The position numbers were made by a program, and so were the translations under genes. From assembly GCF_030161635.1 (NCBI RefSeq), contig NZ_BSUO01000001.1, positions 4,135,199-4,199,198 of the forward strand: DNA of 64,000 nt, read 5' to 3'. The DNA comes from Mobilicoccus caccae (lineage in GTDB: Bacteria; Actinomycetota; Actinomycetes; Actinomycetales; Dermatophilaceae). Below the pieces are notes generated by a model. It did not search any database. It worked only from the letters and a program-made list of their open reading frames with translations, and was not told the DNA's origin. Shown one piece after another: positions 27,486 to 36,733 of the stretch (its first letter is position 1; every line of letters starts with the position of its first letter).

Positions 27486-28970
27486 ATGCTCTCGCTCTGG
27501 CACGACGGCCGTACCCCGATCAGCTCCGACACCCTGGACCAGGACACCTACGACGTGGTCGTCGTGGGTGCCGGCCTCACCGGTCTGGTCACCGGTCTGC
27601 TGCTGGCGCGGGCCGGCAAGGACGTCGCGATCCTCGAGGCCGAGCAGGTCGGTGCCCTGGCCACGGGCAACACCACCGCCAAGCTGTCGCTGCTGCAGGG
27701 CACCAAGCTGTCGACGCTGCGCAAGAAGCAGTCCGAGAAGGTCCTGCGCTCCTACGTGGAGGGCAACCGTGAGGGTCAGGCGTGGCTGCGGCGCTTCTGT
27801 GCCGAGAACGACGTGGCCGTCGAGGCTCGCGACGCCGTCACGTACGCCCCCAAGCGGGGCCAGGCCGAGAAGCAGGCGCGCGCCGAGTTCGATGCCGCCC
27901 GCGAGATGGGGCTGCCGGTGCGCTGGGAGTCCGACCTGCCGCTGCCCGTGCCGCACGTCGGTGGTGTCGTGCTGCCCGATCAGGCGCAGTTCGACCCGAT
28001 GGACGTGCTGGCGGCGCTCGCCACACAGTTCCGTTCGGCGGGAGGAACGCTCGTCACCGGGGCCCGCGTCGTGGTGGCGGGCAAGGTGGGCAAGCCCTCG
28101 CTACGCCTGGAGGACGGGCGACGGGTGCGCGCCCAGGATGTCATCCTCGCCACGGGCGCGCCGATCCTCGACCGCGGTCTGTACTTCGCCAAGCTCGAGC
28201 CGATGCGCTCCTATGCGATCGCGTTCGATCACCCTGACGCGCCCGAGGTCATGGCCCTCTCGTCGGGGTCCTCGACCCGCTCGCTGCGGGACGCGCCGGG
28301 TGGGGCGAACGGGCGTCGACTCCTGGTGGGCGGCGAGGGTCACCCCGTGGGCCGGACCTCTTCGGAGCGAGGGCACCTCGACACCTTGCGGGAGTGGACG
28401 CAGCGCTACTACCCCGGCGCGGTCGAGACCCACGTGTGGGCGGCGCAGGACTACCGCTCGCACGACGGCATCCCCTACGTCGGGTCGCTCCCGCTGGGCG
28501 GCGGCAATTTCCACGTCGCGACGGGCTACGACAAGTGGGGGATGACGAACGCGGTCATGGCTGCCCGCGTCATCTCGAGCTCGATCCTGGGCGACGAACC
28601 GGAATGGGCGAAGCCGATGGGTCGCCGGATCTCGGGACCGAAGGCGGTGGCCGGGCTCGCCGGCATCAACGCCAAGGTCGGTGTGGCCGCGACGCTCGGC
28701 GTGGTGGGGGCGGCGGTGTCCCGGGACGACGAGAGGATCCCGGGCGAGGGTGAGGGCTACGTCACCCGCGACGGCGTCGCGCCGATCGCCCGGTCCACCG
28801 TGGACGGCACGACGTGCGAGATCAGCGCCCTGTGCTCCCACCTCGGCGGGGTCGTCAAGTGGAACGACGCCGAACGCTCCTGGGACTGCCCGCTGCACGG
28901 CTCGCGGTTCACCCACGACGGCCGGGTCATCGAGGGACCGGCCACCAAACCGCTGGGTCGCCGCGACTGA
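27486..28970 (+). CDS. FAD-dependent oxidoreductase (DadA-like) with C-terminal Rieske domain
   Basis: This 494-residue protein has an N-terminal FAD dinucleotide fold (Y-D-V-V-V-V-G-A-G-L-T-G-L-V-T-G), a DAO-type core (G-I-P-Y-V-G-S-L-P; T-G-Y-D-K-W-G-M-T-N) and a C-terminal Rieske [2Fe-2S] domain with C-S-H-L-G-G (Cys450, His452) and C-P-L-H-G-S (Cys468, His471). Such DadA-Rieske fusions are recurrent in bacteria. They probably pass electrons from an amine or sugar-like substrate to the cluster, but no substrate is assigned. Ribosome site GAAGGAG lies upstream. The MBL gene upstream is the likely partner. Confidence 0.85.
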   Translation: MLSLWHDGRTPISSDTLDQDTYDVVVVGAGLTGLVTGLLLARAGKDVAILEAEQVGALATGNTTAKLSLLQGTKLSTLRKKQSEKVLRSYVEGNREGQAWLRRFCAENDVAVEARDAVTYAPKRGQAEKQARAEFDAAREMGLPVRWESDLPLPVPHVGGVVLPDQAQFDPMDVLAALATQFRSAGGTLVTGARVVVAGKVGKPSLRLEDGRRVRAQDVILATGAPILDRGLYFAKLEPMRSYAIAFDHPDAPEVMALSSGSSTRSLRDAPGGANGRRLLVGGEGHPVGRTSSERGHLDTLREWTQRYYPGAVETHVWAAQDYRSHDGIPYVGSLPLGGGNFHVATGYDKWGMTNAVMAARVISSSILGDEPEWAKPMGRRISGPKAVAGLAGINAKVGVAATLGVVGAAVSRDDERIPGEGEGYVTRDGVAPIARSTVDGTTCEISALCSHLGGVVKWNDAERSWDCPLHGSRFTHDGRVIEGPATKPLGRRD

Positions 28971-29021
28971 GGGGTCGCGAGAGCAGGCCTTGACTCACCT
29001 CGTGCAAAGGCGCATCATCCG

Positions 29022-29049
29022 TGTAATCGATTGCATGGAATCGATTGCA
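29022..29049. promoter_or_regulatory. Tandem LacI-type operators
   Basis: Two directly adjacent 14-bp near-palindromes, TGTAATCGATTGCA and TGGAATCGATTGCA, share the LacI/GalR-family core AATCGATT with a central CG. They lie 22 bp before the regulator start and downstream of a possible -35 (TTGACT, 28990-28995). They are the expected binding sites of the divergently acting or autoregulated ribose repressor. Confidence 0.7.
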
Positions 29050-29071
29050 CGAACGCACGAGAAGGTGTGTG

Positions 29072-30121
29072 ATGGCCGTGACCCTGCGAGACGTGGCGCG
29101 CCTGGCCGGTGTGTCCTCCGCGACGGCCTCCCGGGCGCTCGACCCCTCGGCCTCGGCCGCCACCGAGACCCGTGATCGGGTCATGGCCGCCGCCGCCGAG
29201 CTCGGCTACATCGGCAACACGGTCGCCCGCTCCCTCCGCACGAGTCGCACCGACACGATCGGCCTGCTCGTCCCCGACGTCCGAAACCCCTTCTTCACCG
29301 ATCTCGCCTACGCCATCGACAAGGCCGCCACCGAGGTGGGCCTCACGGTCATGATGGGCAGCGCCGACGAGGACGGGGACGCCCAGGACCGCTATCTCGT
29401 GGCCCTGGAGAGGCACCGCGTCGACGGTCTGCTGGTGGTCCCCCAGGGAGGACCTCGACCGATGCTCCAGCGGATCGTCCGCGCGTTCCCGACCGTGGCC
29501 ATCGATCGCGACGCCGACCTCGGCGTTCCCGTGGTCAGCTCCGACTCCGGCGGTGGGATGCGGGCCCTGATCGATCACGTGATCTCCCTCGGGCACCGAC
29601 GCGTCGCCGTCGTTGCCGGACCGCAGTCCACCTCCACCGGACGCGAGCGGCTGAGCGCGGCGCGCGAGCAGTTGCGTGAGCACGGTCTGTGCCTGGCCCC
29701 CGGGGACGTCGTCGAGGGGGACTTCCAGCTCGGCAGCGGCCTGCGCGCGGCGCGGACCCTCCTCGCCGCCACGCCGCCACCCGACGTCATCATCGCCGCC
29801 GACGCCCTCATGGCCCTCGGCGTCCTGACCGTGCTGCGGGAACGAGGGCTGCGTCTCGGCACGGACGTCGGCGTCGCCGCGTTCGACGACAACCCCTGGT
29901 TCGCGGTGCTGGACACCCCGGTCACCGTGGTCGCCCAGGACACCGCGCGGCTCGGTCGACAGGCCGTCGAGGCGCTCCTGGCCCGCATCGCCGGGCGCGA
30001 GGTCGAGCCGTCGCCCGTGCCGACGACCCTCGTCGTCCGATCGTCACTCGGCGAGGCCGCCCGCCATGGCGACCCCCACTTCACTCCGGCTGCCCGTACC
30101 AAGGAGGACATTCATGGATGA
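29072..30121 (+). CDS. rbsR: LacI-family ribose operon repressor
   Basis: This 349-residue protein has the LacI HTH (TLRDVARLAGVSSATASRAL), hinge (ELGYIGNTVARSLRTSRT) and a periplasmic-binding-like core (IGLLVPDVRNPFFTDL...AAFDDNPWF). It precedes rbsACBKD with an 8-bp overlap with rbsA, and the tandem operators lie upstream, so it is taken as the ribose-responsive repressor of the operon. I chose the ATG at 29072 because the HTH starts immediately after it. The effector is inferred from context. Confidence 0.85.
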   Translation: MAVTLRDVARLAGVSSATASRALDPSASAATETRDRVMAAAAELGYIGNTVARSLRTSRTDTIGLLVPDVRNPFFTDLAYAIDKAATEVGLTVMMGSADEDGDAQDRYLVALERHRVDGLLVVPQGGPRPMLQRIVRAFPTVAIDRDADLGVPVVSSDSGGGMRALIDHVISLGHRRVAVVAGPQSTSTGRERLSAAREQLREHGLCLAPGDVVEGDFQLGSGLRAARTLLAATPPPDVIIAADALMALGVLTVLRERGLRLGTDVGVAAFDDNPWFAVLDTPVTVVAQDTARLGRQAVEALLARIAGREVEPSPVPTTLVVRSSLGEAARHGDPHFTPAARTKEDIHG

Positions 30122-31616
30122 CGCCCTGCTCCGCCTCGAGGGGGTGAGCAAGTCCTTCGCCGGAGTGCATGCCGTTCGCGACGTCGACCTCGCCGTGCGG
30201 CGTGGTGAGGTCCACGTGCTGCTCGGAGAGAACGGCGCCGGTAAGTCGACGCTGATCAAGATGGTCGCCGGGGTCCACGAACCCGACTCGGGTCGGATCG
30301 TCATCGAGGGCCGCGAGGTCAGGATCCCCGACACGCGCACGTCGGAGTCACTCGGCGTCGCGACAATCCACCAGGAGCTCAATCTGGTTCCAGGTCTGTC
30401 GGTCGCGGAGAATCTCACCCTCGGTCGAACCCCCAGCCGCTTCGGACTCGTCGATCGAGGTGCCGCGCGCCGGTACGCGCGGGATGCGATCGCCCGCATC
30501 GGCCTCGACATCGACGTCGACCGCCCCGTCAGCACCCTGGGGGTCGCGCGGCAGCAGATGGTCGAGATCGCCAAGGCCCTGGCCATGGACGCCCGCCTGC
30601 TCATCCTCGACGAGCCGACCGCCGCCCTCACCCGCTCGGAGACCGACGTTCTCTTCGACGTGGTGCGCGAACTGCGCCGCCAGGGTGTGGCGATGATCTT
30701 CATCAGCCACCACCTGGACGAGATCGAGGAGATCGGCGACCGCATCACGGTGCTGCGTGACGGCACCGCCGTCGACACCGTGGCGGCCGGCGCCGGTGAG
30801 GCAGAACTGGTGCGGCTCATGGTCGGTCGCGAGATCGACGACCTGTATCCCCGCCGCCGCGCCGAGGTCGGCTCCCCACTGCTGGAGGTCGAGGCCCTCA
30901 CCCAGCCAGGAGCGTTCGAGGACATCTCGATCACCGTGCGTGCCGGGGAGGTCGTCGGTGTCGCGGGACTAATGGGCGCCGGGCGAACGGAGGTGCTGCG
31001 AGCCGTCGCGGGTGCCGATTCCTATTCGAGCGGATCGGTGACCATGCAGGGGCACCGGTTACCCAAGCGTGACGTGGCCGCCGCCGTGTCCGCAGGAGTC
31101 GGCCTGGTGCCCGAGGATCGCAAGTCATCCGGACTGGTGCTCGGCGGCTCGGTCGAGGAGAACCTCGGATACGCCACTCTGCGCCCGACCGGCAAGGCCG
31201 GGCTCGCCGACCTGCGCGGTCAGCGCCGCCGGAGCGCCGAGGTTGCCGACCGACTACGCATCCGCATGGCCTCCCTCGATCAGCAGGTGCGCGGGCTGTC
31301 CGGCGGAAACCAGCAGAAGGTCGTGTTCGGACGCTGGTTCATGGCCGGTTCCACGGTGCTGCTCCTCGACGAGCCGACCCGCGGCGTCGACGTCGGCGCC
31401 AAGGTTGAGATCTACGAGCTCGTCAACACCGTCACCGAGAACGGGGGCGGGGTCCTGCTCGTGTCGAGCGACCTGCCCGAAGTCATCAGCATGAGCGACC
31501 GCGTGCTCGTCATGGCGCACGGTCGCGTCGTCGGAGAACTGTCGGCCGAAGAGGCCACCCAAGACGCGGTCATGTCCCTGGCCGTCAAGGAGGTCGAGTC
31601 GTCCCGTGCCCGCTGA
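30114..31616 (+). CDS. rbsA: Ribose ABC transporter ATP-binding protein
   Basis: This 500-residue protein has two ABC domains, as in RbsA/MglA/XylG. The first has intact Walker A G-E-N-G-A-G-K-S-T, the family signature form T-L-G-V-A-R-Q-Q and Walker B L-L-I-L-D-E-P. The second has the degenerate Walker A G-L-M-G-A-G-R-T-E typical of these proteins and signature L-S-G-G-N-Q-Q-K. AAGGAGG precedes the ATG inside the end of rbsR. It powers sugar import with rbsC and rbsB. Confidence 0.92.
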   Translation: MDDALLRLEGVSKSFAGVHAVRDVDLAVRRGEVHVLLGENGAGKSTLIKMVAGVHEPDSGRIVIEGREVRIPDTRTSESLGVATIHQELNLVPGLSVAENLTLGRTPSRFGLVDRGAARRYARDAIARIGLDIDVDRPVSTLGVARQQMVEIAKALAMDARLLILDEPTAALTRSETDVLFDVVRELRRQGVAMIFISHHLDEIEEIGDRITVLRDGTAVDTVAAGAGEAELVRLMVGREIDDLYPRRRAEVGSPLLEVEALTQPGAFEDISITVRAGEVVGVAGLMGAGRTEVLRAVAGADSYSSGSVTMQGHRLPKRDVAAAVSAGVGLVPEDRKSSGLVLGGSVEENLGYATLRPTGKAGLADLRGQRRRSAEVADRLRIRMASLDQQVRGLSGGNQQKVVFGRWFMAGSTVLLLDEPTRGVDVGAKVEIYELVNTVTENGGGVLLVSSDLPEVISMSDRVLVMAHGRVVGELSAEEATQDAVMSLAVKEVESSRAR

Positions 31617-32592
31617 ATCCGCAACCCCGTCCAAGGGCGCCACCACGGTGGCGCCGGAAGGCAAACGCTCGATCGCCACGTGGCTCGCCGACAACGGTGC
31701 GCTCGTCGGGCTCGCGCTGGTGTGCCTCGTCATGTTCATCGCGACGCCGGCGTTCCTCACCGTCCCCAACTTGCTGAACGTCGGCGTGCAGGCGGCCGTG
31801 GTCGCCGTGCTGGCGTTCGGGATGACCTTCGTCATCATCACCGCGGGCATCGACCTGTCGGTCGGGTCGGTGGCCGCGCTGTCCGCCATCTGCGCGGGCT
31901 GGGTCGTGGCGACGGCCGGTCTGCCCGGCCCGGTGGCCCTGCTCGCCGCCCCGCTGGCGGGACTGGTGGCCGGACTCGTTTCCGGGGTGGCCGTCGCCTA
32001 CGGCAAGCTGCCCGCGTTCATCGCGACCCTGGCCATGCTGTCCATCGCCCGCGGCCTCGCACTCGTCGTTTCCGGCGGTCGTCCCATCGACATGCCGGAC
32101 GCCGTCGCCGCCCTGGGTGGAGACCTGTTCGGTGTGCCCGTGCCGATCCTCGTGCTGCTGGTCGCCTGGGCGGTCACGGCCTTCGTACTCAACCGCACGG
32201 TGTTCGGCCGATCGCTCTACGCGATCGGCGGCAACGAGGAGGCCGCCCGCCTGGCCGGGCTCCCGGTCAAGCGGACCCTCACCGCGGTCTACGCGCTGTC
32301 GGGTCTGTTCGCCGGGATCGCCGGCACCGTCCTGGCGGGACGCCTCGCCTCGGCACAACCGCAGGCCGCCGCCGGGTACGAACTCGACGCCATCGCCGCG
32401 GTGGTCATCGGCGGCGCGAGTCTCGCAGGTGGATACGGCAAGGCGACGGGCACGCTGATCGGCGCGCTCATCCTCGCCGTCATCCGCAATGGGCTCAACC
32501 TGCTCAACGTCACGGCCTTCTGGCAGCAGGTCGTCATCGGTCTCGTCATCGCTGCCGCCGTCGGGGTCGACGTCCTTCGCTCCCGCCGTTGA
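31606..32592 (+). CDS. rbsC: Ribose ABC transporter permease
   Basis: This 328-residue polytopic protein has the BPD_transp_2 signature: T-F-V-I-I-T-A-G-I-D-L-S-V-G-S-V, V-F-G-R-S-L-Y-A-I-G-G-N-E-E-A-A-R-L-A-G and A-A-V-V-I-G-G-A-S-L-A-G-G. The GTG start at 31606 follows AAGGAGGT and overlaps rbsA by 11 bp. About nine hydrophobic segments form the membrane channel for the RbsA/RbsB importer. Confidence 0.92.
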   Translation: MPAESATPSKGATTVAPEGKRSIATWLADNGALVGLALVCLVMFIATPAFLTVPNLLNVGVQAAVVAVLAFGMTFVIITAGIDLSVGSVAALSAICAGWVVATAGLPGPVALLAAPLAGLVAGLVSGVAVAYGKLPAFIATLAMLSIARGLALVVSGGRPIDMPDAVAALGGDLFGVPVPILVLLVAWAVTAFVLNRTVFGRSLYAIGGNEEAARLAGLPVKRTLTAVYALSGLFAGIAGTVLAGRLASAQPQAAAGYELDAIAAVVIGGASLAGGYGKATGTLIGALILAVIRNGLNLLNVTAFWQQVVIGLVIAAAVGVDVLRSRR

Positions 32593-32625
32593 CCGTCACA
32601 CCAACTCGTCCATCAGGAGGAACCC

Positions 32626-33590
32626 ATGAACAGGCCCGTTCGCACCATGGCCACCGTCGTCTCGATCTCGGCGCTCTCCTCGGTCTCGCCGCCTGCAACC
32701 GCGGCCCCGCCGAGTCGCCCCGGCCCGGGTCTACCGGCGCCGCTGCCGGCGGTGGTAAGACGATCACCTTGGCCGTCTCGACGCTCAATAACCCGTTCTT
32801 CGTCGACCTGCGTGACGGTGCGCAGGCCGCGGCCGACGCCGCCGGAGTCACGCTGAACGTCGTCGACGCGCAGAACGACGCCGCCACCCAGGCCAACCAG
32901 ATCGCCGACGCCGTCACCAAGCAGAGTTCGGCCATCATCATCAACCCGGTGGACTCCGCCGCCGCGGGCTCGGCGGTCAAGCCGGCCGTCAACGGCAAGA
33001 TCCCAGTGGTGGCCGTCGACCGCGCCGTCGAGGGCGCCGATGTCGCCTCGCTCGTCAGCAGCGACAATGTCGAGGGCGGAACCCTCGCGGCCACGGAGCT
33101 GGGCAAGGCGATGGGCGGCTCCGGAGACGTCATCGTGCTGCAGGGCGTGCCCGGCACATCGGCCAGCCGCGACCGCGGTCAGGGCTTCACCCAGGGCATC
33201 GGCGGTGCAGGCCTGAAGGTGCTGGCGCAGCAGCCGGCCAACTTCGACCGGACTCAGGGCCTCAACGTCACCACCAACCTCCTGCAGGCCAACGCTGGTG
33301 CCACTGGCATCTTCGCCGAGAACGACGAGATGGCCCTCGGTGCGGTGCAGGCCCTCGGCGCCAAGGCCGGACAGCAGGTCAAGGTGTTCGGGTTCGACGG
33401 GACCGAGGACGCCCTCAAGGCGGTTCAGGAGGGGAAGATGGTCGGCACGATCGCACAGCAGCCGGCCGAGCTCGGGAAGGTCGCGGCGGAGACGGCGCTC
33501 AAAGTCGCCGATGGGCAGACCGTCGAGAACGACATCCCCGTCCCTGTCAAGGCGGTCACGAAGGACAACGTGGCCGACTTCCTCAAGTGA
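32626..33590 (+). pseudogene. rbsB: Ribose-binding lipoprotein, frame broken in the signal peptide
   Basis: The mature part (TITLAVSTLNNPFFVDLRDGAQAAADAAGV...) is a full type I sugar-binding protein ending at 33590. The start ATG at 32626 follows AGGAGG. The signal peptide begins MNRPVRTMATVVSISAL but then loses frame. Adding one base in the CTCTCC stretch at 32674-32679 gives ...SISALLLGLAAC, a good lipobox. Without it no start is in frame. Probably an assembly error; the ligand (ribose) is inferred from the operon. Confidence 0.8.
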
Positions 33591-34513
33591 GCCGCGTCGT
33601 CGTCGTCGGCTCCATCAACGTCGACCTCTTCGCGCGAGTAGAGCGTCACCCCCGGCCCGGCGAGACGGTGCTGGGGAGTGACGGCTCGACCCGCCCAGGC
33701 GGCAAGGGCGCGAACCAGGCAGTCGCCGCAGCGCTCGCCGGTGCGTCGACGGCCATGGTCGGGTGCGTCGGGGACGACGCCCACGCCGAGGTCGGGCTGT
33801 CCTTGCTGCGTCGCGCCGGTGTCGATCTGACTCGGGTTCGCGCGGTGCCGGGTGTTCCCTCGGGCGTCGCCCTCATCACCGTCTCGGCGGTGGGGGAGAA
33901 CTCGATCATCGTCATCCCCGGGGCCAACCACGAGGTCACCCGCGACGACATCGCCGGGCTCGAACTCGGTCCCGGCGACGTGGTCGTCGTGCAGGGGGAG
34001 ATCCCCGTCGAGGTCGTCGACGAGACGGCATGCCTGGTCGAGCGGGCGGGTGCGCGGTTGATGGTGAATCTCGCTCCTGTGGTGCCGCTCGCGGCCACGA
34101 CCCTGCGGATCGCCGACCCGCTCGTCGTCAACGAGCACGAGGCGATCGCCGCTGCGGGGATCCTCGGCGTGGAGGTCGGCGAGGACACGGACGCCGATCA
34201 CATGGATGTCGCGTCGGCCACCGATTTGGCGTCAGGGCTGGTCTCGTCGGGCGTCGGGTCGGTGGTCGTGACCCTCGGCGCCGACGGCGCGGTCGTCGCA
34301 TCCGGTGAGGGCGAACCGCTCACCTGCGCAGGCGAGTCGGTGAGCGTCGTCGACACGACCGGCGCCGGTGACTGCTTCGTCGGAACGGTTGCCGCGGGTC
34401 TCGCACGGGGAGACGGGCTGGCCGAGGCGGCGCGGGCCGGCAACGCTGCGGCGGCACGCGCGGTGCAGGGCCACGGCGCGCAGGAGTCATACGACTGGGA
34501 GGAACGCCGGTGA
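33587..34513 (+). CDS. rbsK: Ribokinase (PfkB family)
   Basis: This 308-residue protein starts at a GTG overlapping rbsB by 4 bp (GTGA). It has the N-terminal G-S-I-N-V-D, PfkB signature 1 region R-P-G-G-K-G-A-N-Q-A-V-A-A-A and signature 2 D-T-T-G-A-G-D-C-F-V-G with the catalytic Asp. It phosphorylates D-ribose to ribose-5-phosphate after import. Order and overlaps support a single operon. Confidence 0.92.
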   Translation: MSRVVVVGSINVDLFARVERHPRPGETVLGSDGSTRPGGKGANQAVAAALAGASTAMVGCVGDDAHAEVGLSLLRRAGVDLTRVRAVPGVPSGVALITVSAVGENSIIVIPGANHEVTRDDIAGLELGPGDVVVVQGEIPVEVVDETACLVERAGARLMVNLAPVVPLAATTLRIADPLVVNEHEAIAAAGILGVEVGEDTDADHMDVASATDLASGLVSSGVGSVVVTLGADGAVVASGEGEPLTCAGESVSVVDTTGAGDCFVGTVAAGLARGDGLAEAARAGNAAAARAVQGHGAQESYDWEERR

Positions 34514-34902
34514 AACGGACCGGAATCGCTCACGCCGAGCTGTCGCGGCAGATCGCGCTGCTCGGCCACACCGATCGGATCGTCGTCGCCGACATGGGAC
34601 TACCCCTGCCACGGTCCCTGCCGGTGGTGGACCTGGCTCTCGTGCCTGGGACGGTCGGCTTCACGCCCGTCCTCGACGCGCTGCTGGACGAGATCGTCGT
34701 GCAGGGGCACGTGATGGCGATCGAGTCGCTCGGCGGAACAGCGGGCGCGTGGCTGGATGCCCGTGACACCCGGCTGGGTGAGCGGCAGCTGCTCTCCCAC
34801 GAGGAGTTCAAGGCTGAACTCCCCCACGCGACGTTCGCCGTCCGTACTGGCGAGGCCACCCCGTACGCCAACGTGATTCTGGAGTGCGGTGTGCCGTTCT
34901 GA
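34510..34902 (+). CDS. rbsD: D-ribose pyranase
   Basis: This 130-residue protein has RbsD hallmarks: a leading helix ending H-A-E-L-S-R-Q-I-A-L-L-G-H-T-D, then I-V-V-A-D-M-G-L-P-L-P and the terminal active-site loop R-T-G-E-A-T-P-Y-A-N-V-I-L. It interconverts pyranose and furanose forms of ribose so that transported sugar fits ribokinase. It overlaps rbsK by 4 bp and closes the operon. Confidence 0.93.
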   Translation: MKRTGIAHAELSRQIALLGHTDRIVVADMGLPLPRSLPVVDLALVPGTVGFTPVLDALLDEIVVQGHVMAIESLGGTAGAWLDARDTRLGERQLLSHEEFKAELPHATFAVRTGEATPYANVILECGVPF

Positions 34903-34948
34903 GCAACGCCGGGCCACCACCGTCTGCCCGAGATCGCCCGTCCTGGCG

Positions 34949-35389
34949 TCATGAGCGTCGATCGGCGTCGTCTGACTGCCGCCAGGCCCGCCAGGCGCCG
35001 GTGCACCACAACGCCCAGATCACCAACAGCGGTTGAAAGATCAGGCGGACGGCGCGGGCGGTGTCGGTGTCCAGACCGAACGCGTCGCGCTGCTCGACCC
35101 ACTGGGCGATGTTGCCGGGAAAGACCGCGACGAAGAACGCGGCGACGACCCATCCGGTGGCGGGACGCCACCGTCGCGGGCCGAGGAGAGCGATCGCCAG
35201 GGCCAGCTCGATCACCCCGGAGACGACCACGACCAGATCGGGCGACGCCGGAAACCACGAGGGGACCTGCCCGCGGAACTCCGTGCGGGCGAACGACAGG
35301 TGCGCCGTCCCGGCGAACGCGAGGAACGCGGCCAGGACGAACCGCGCGACGTGGGCGGCGACCGAGGTGGTGACGGGGCGCAGGCTCAT
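34949..35389 (-). CDS. DoxX-like integral membrane protein
   Basis: This 146-residue protein has four hydrophobic segments (FVLAAFLAFAGTAHL; VVVVSGVIELALAIALLG; GWVVAAFFVAVFPGNIAQWV; LIFQPLLVIWALW) and the DoxX-family A-G-x-x-H and F-P-G-N-I motifs. Function in this family is unclear, with terminal-oxidase or redox-linked roles proposed. I chose the ATG at 35389 as the last start before the first membrane segment. It is convergent with rbsD and divergent from the primase gene. Confidence 0.75.
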   Translation of the reverse strand: MSLRPVTTSVAAHVARFVLAAFLAFAGTAHLSFARTEFRGQVPSWFPASPDLVVVVSGVIELALAIALLGPRRWRPATGWVVAAFFVAVFPGNIAQWVEQRDAFGLDTDTARAVRLIFQPLLVIWALWCTGAWRAWRQSDDADRRS

Positions 35390-35498
35390 CCCGACACTCT
35401 GACGGACGGTGCACGGCCGGGTGCGACCGGCCCCGTTCTCGGCTGCCCGGGCCGCGGGTGGAGGGCGGCAGCGCCCCGGCGGCACTACGGTGACGAGC

Positions 35499-36467
35499 AT
35501 GGCGAAGACCGAGGCGGTCGAGATCGAGGTCGGCGAGCGGGACGTGCGGTTGAGCAGCCCCGACCGCGTCTACTTTCCGGAGGCGGGGCTGACCAAGCGC
35601 GATGTCGTCGACTACTACCTGGCCGTCGGTGACGGGATCGTCCGGGCGTTGCGGGAGCGGCCGTGCATGCTGCACCGGTTTCCCAAGGGCATCGAGGGCG
35701 ACAAGGTGCACCAGAAGCGCATCCCGGCGGGCGCGCCGCCGTGGATCGAGACCGTCCGCGTGCACTTTCCCCGCTACGACCGCACGGCCGACGAGCTGTG
35801 CGTCACCGAACTCGCGCACGTCGCGTGGGCGGTGCAGATGTCGACGATCGAGTTCCACCCGTGGAACAGCCGCCGAGGTCATGTCGAGCAGCCCGACGAG
35901 TGGCGCATCGACCTCGACCCCGGCGAGGAGTGCGACTGGGCGCGGGTGCGGCGGGTGGCCCACGTCGCCCACGAGGTGCTCGACGATCTCGGCGCCACCG
36001 GCTGGCCCAAGACCTCCGGCGGGCACGGCCTGCACATCTACGTGCGCATCGCCCCCGAGCACGGATTCACCGACGTCCGACGTGCCGCGCTGGCCTTCGC
36101 CCGCGAGGTCGAGCGGCGCGCGCAGGACGACGTGACGACCACGTGGTGGCGCAAGGACCGCGATCCGGCCGCCGTGTTCGTCGACTACAACCAGAACGCC
36201 CGCGACCACACCATCGCCGCCGCCTACTCGATCCGTGGCAACGCCCGCGCGACGGTGTCGGCGCCCCTGACCTGGGACGAGATCGACGACGCCGAACCGG
36301 ATGACTTCACCGTGCACACCATGCCGACGCGGTTCGCCAAGCTCGGCGACCTCCATGAAGGCATCGACGACGCCATCTTCGACATCGCCCCGCTGCTCGA
36401 GTGGGCCGAGGGCGATGAAGCGGCCGGGCTCGAGCAGGTGGACGAGGACCCGCCCGCATCGGACTGA
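35499..36467 (+). CDS. LigD-type primase-polymerase (NHEJ polymerase domain)
   Basis: This 322-residue single-domain protein belongs to the archaeo-eukaryotic primase superfamily as in the LigD polymerase domain. It has L-S-S-P-D-R-V-Y-F-P at the N-terminus, E-F-H-P-W, the metal-binding W-R-I-D-L-D-P and S-G-G-H-G-L-H-I-Y, and F-V-D-Y-N-Q-N-A-R. Stand-alone proteins of this type act in end joining with Ku and a ligase elsewhere. It adds nucleotides and fills gaps at breaks. No ku or ligase lies in the window. Confidence 0.85.
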   Translation: MAKTEAVEIEVGERDVRLSSPDRVYFPEAGLTKRDVVDYYLAVGDGIVRALRERPCMLHRFPKGIEGDKVHQKRIPAGAPPWIETVRVHFPRYDRTADELCVTELAHVAWAVQMSTIEFHPWNSRRGHVEQPDEWRIDLDPGEECDWARVRRVAHVAHEVLDDLGATGWPKTSGGHGLHIYVRIAPEHGFTDVRRAALAFAREVERRAQDDVTTTWWRKDRDPAAVFVDYNQNARDHTIAAAYSIRGNARATVSAPLTWDEIDDAEPDDFTVHTMPTRFAKLGDLHEGIDDAIFDIAPLLEWAEGDEAAGLEQVDEDPPASD

Positions 36468-36504
36468 GGGGGCGGGTGGTCGATCGGGCGGAGTGTGGGC
36501 GACT

Positions 36505-36621
36505 GAAGAACAACACCGACGACATCGGCCCGGTGCGCTGAGAACGGATGAGCCGCTGACCTGCGCGGAAGGCATCGGCGGTGCGCGTCGATGTCGGTCG
36601 ATGTCGTCCGTGTTGTTCTTC
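36505..36621. repeat. Long imperfect inverted repeat
   Basis: Arms 36505-36527 and 36599-36621 are 23 bp each and complementary at 22 positions, separated by 71 bp. They lie in the gap between convergent genes. The arm beginning GAAGAACAACACC is AT-richer than its surroundings. It could be a small palindromic element or a transcription-end structure. No coding sequence lies between the arms. Confidence 0.55.
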
Positions 36622-36687
36622 GATCCGCGTGATCGCGCTGAGGATGTGGCAGCCACGGGACCGAGACGAGCTGAGACCGCCCCCATC

Positions 36688-36721
36688 GCCGAGACCGCCG
36701 CCTATAACCGGCGGTCTCGGC
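36688..36721. terminator. Hairpin terminator between convergent genes
   Basis: A perfect 13-bp stem (GCCGAGACCGCCG / CGGCGGTCTCGGC) with loop CCTATAAC lies 13 bp beyond the stop of the DUF3072 gene and downstream of the primase gene. No U-tract. It probably works for both directions. Confidence 0.65.
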
Positions 36722-36733
36722 GGGAAGGGGTGC

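Noticed and set aside
29045..29071. Earlier start for the LacI-type regulator (MHERTRRC...)
   Set aside because: It would begin within the second operator, and LacI proteins start immediately before the HTH as with the ATG at 29072.
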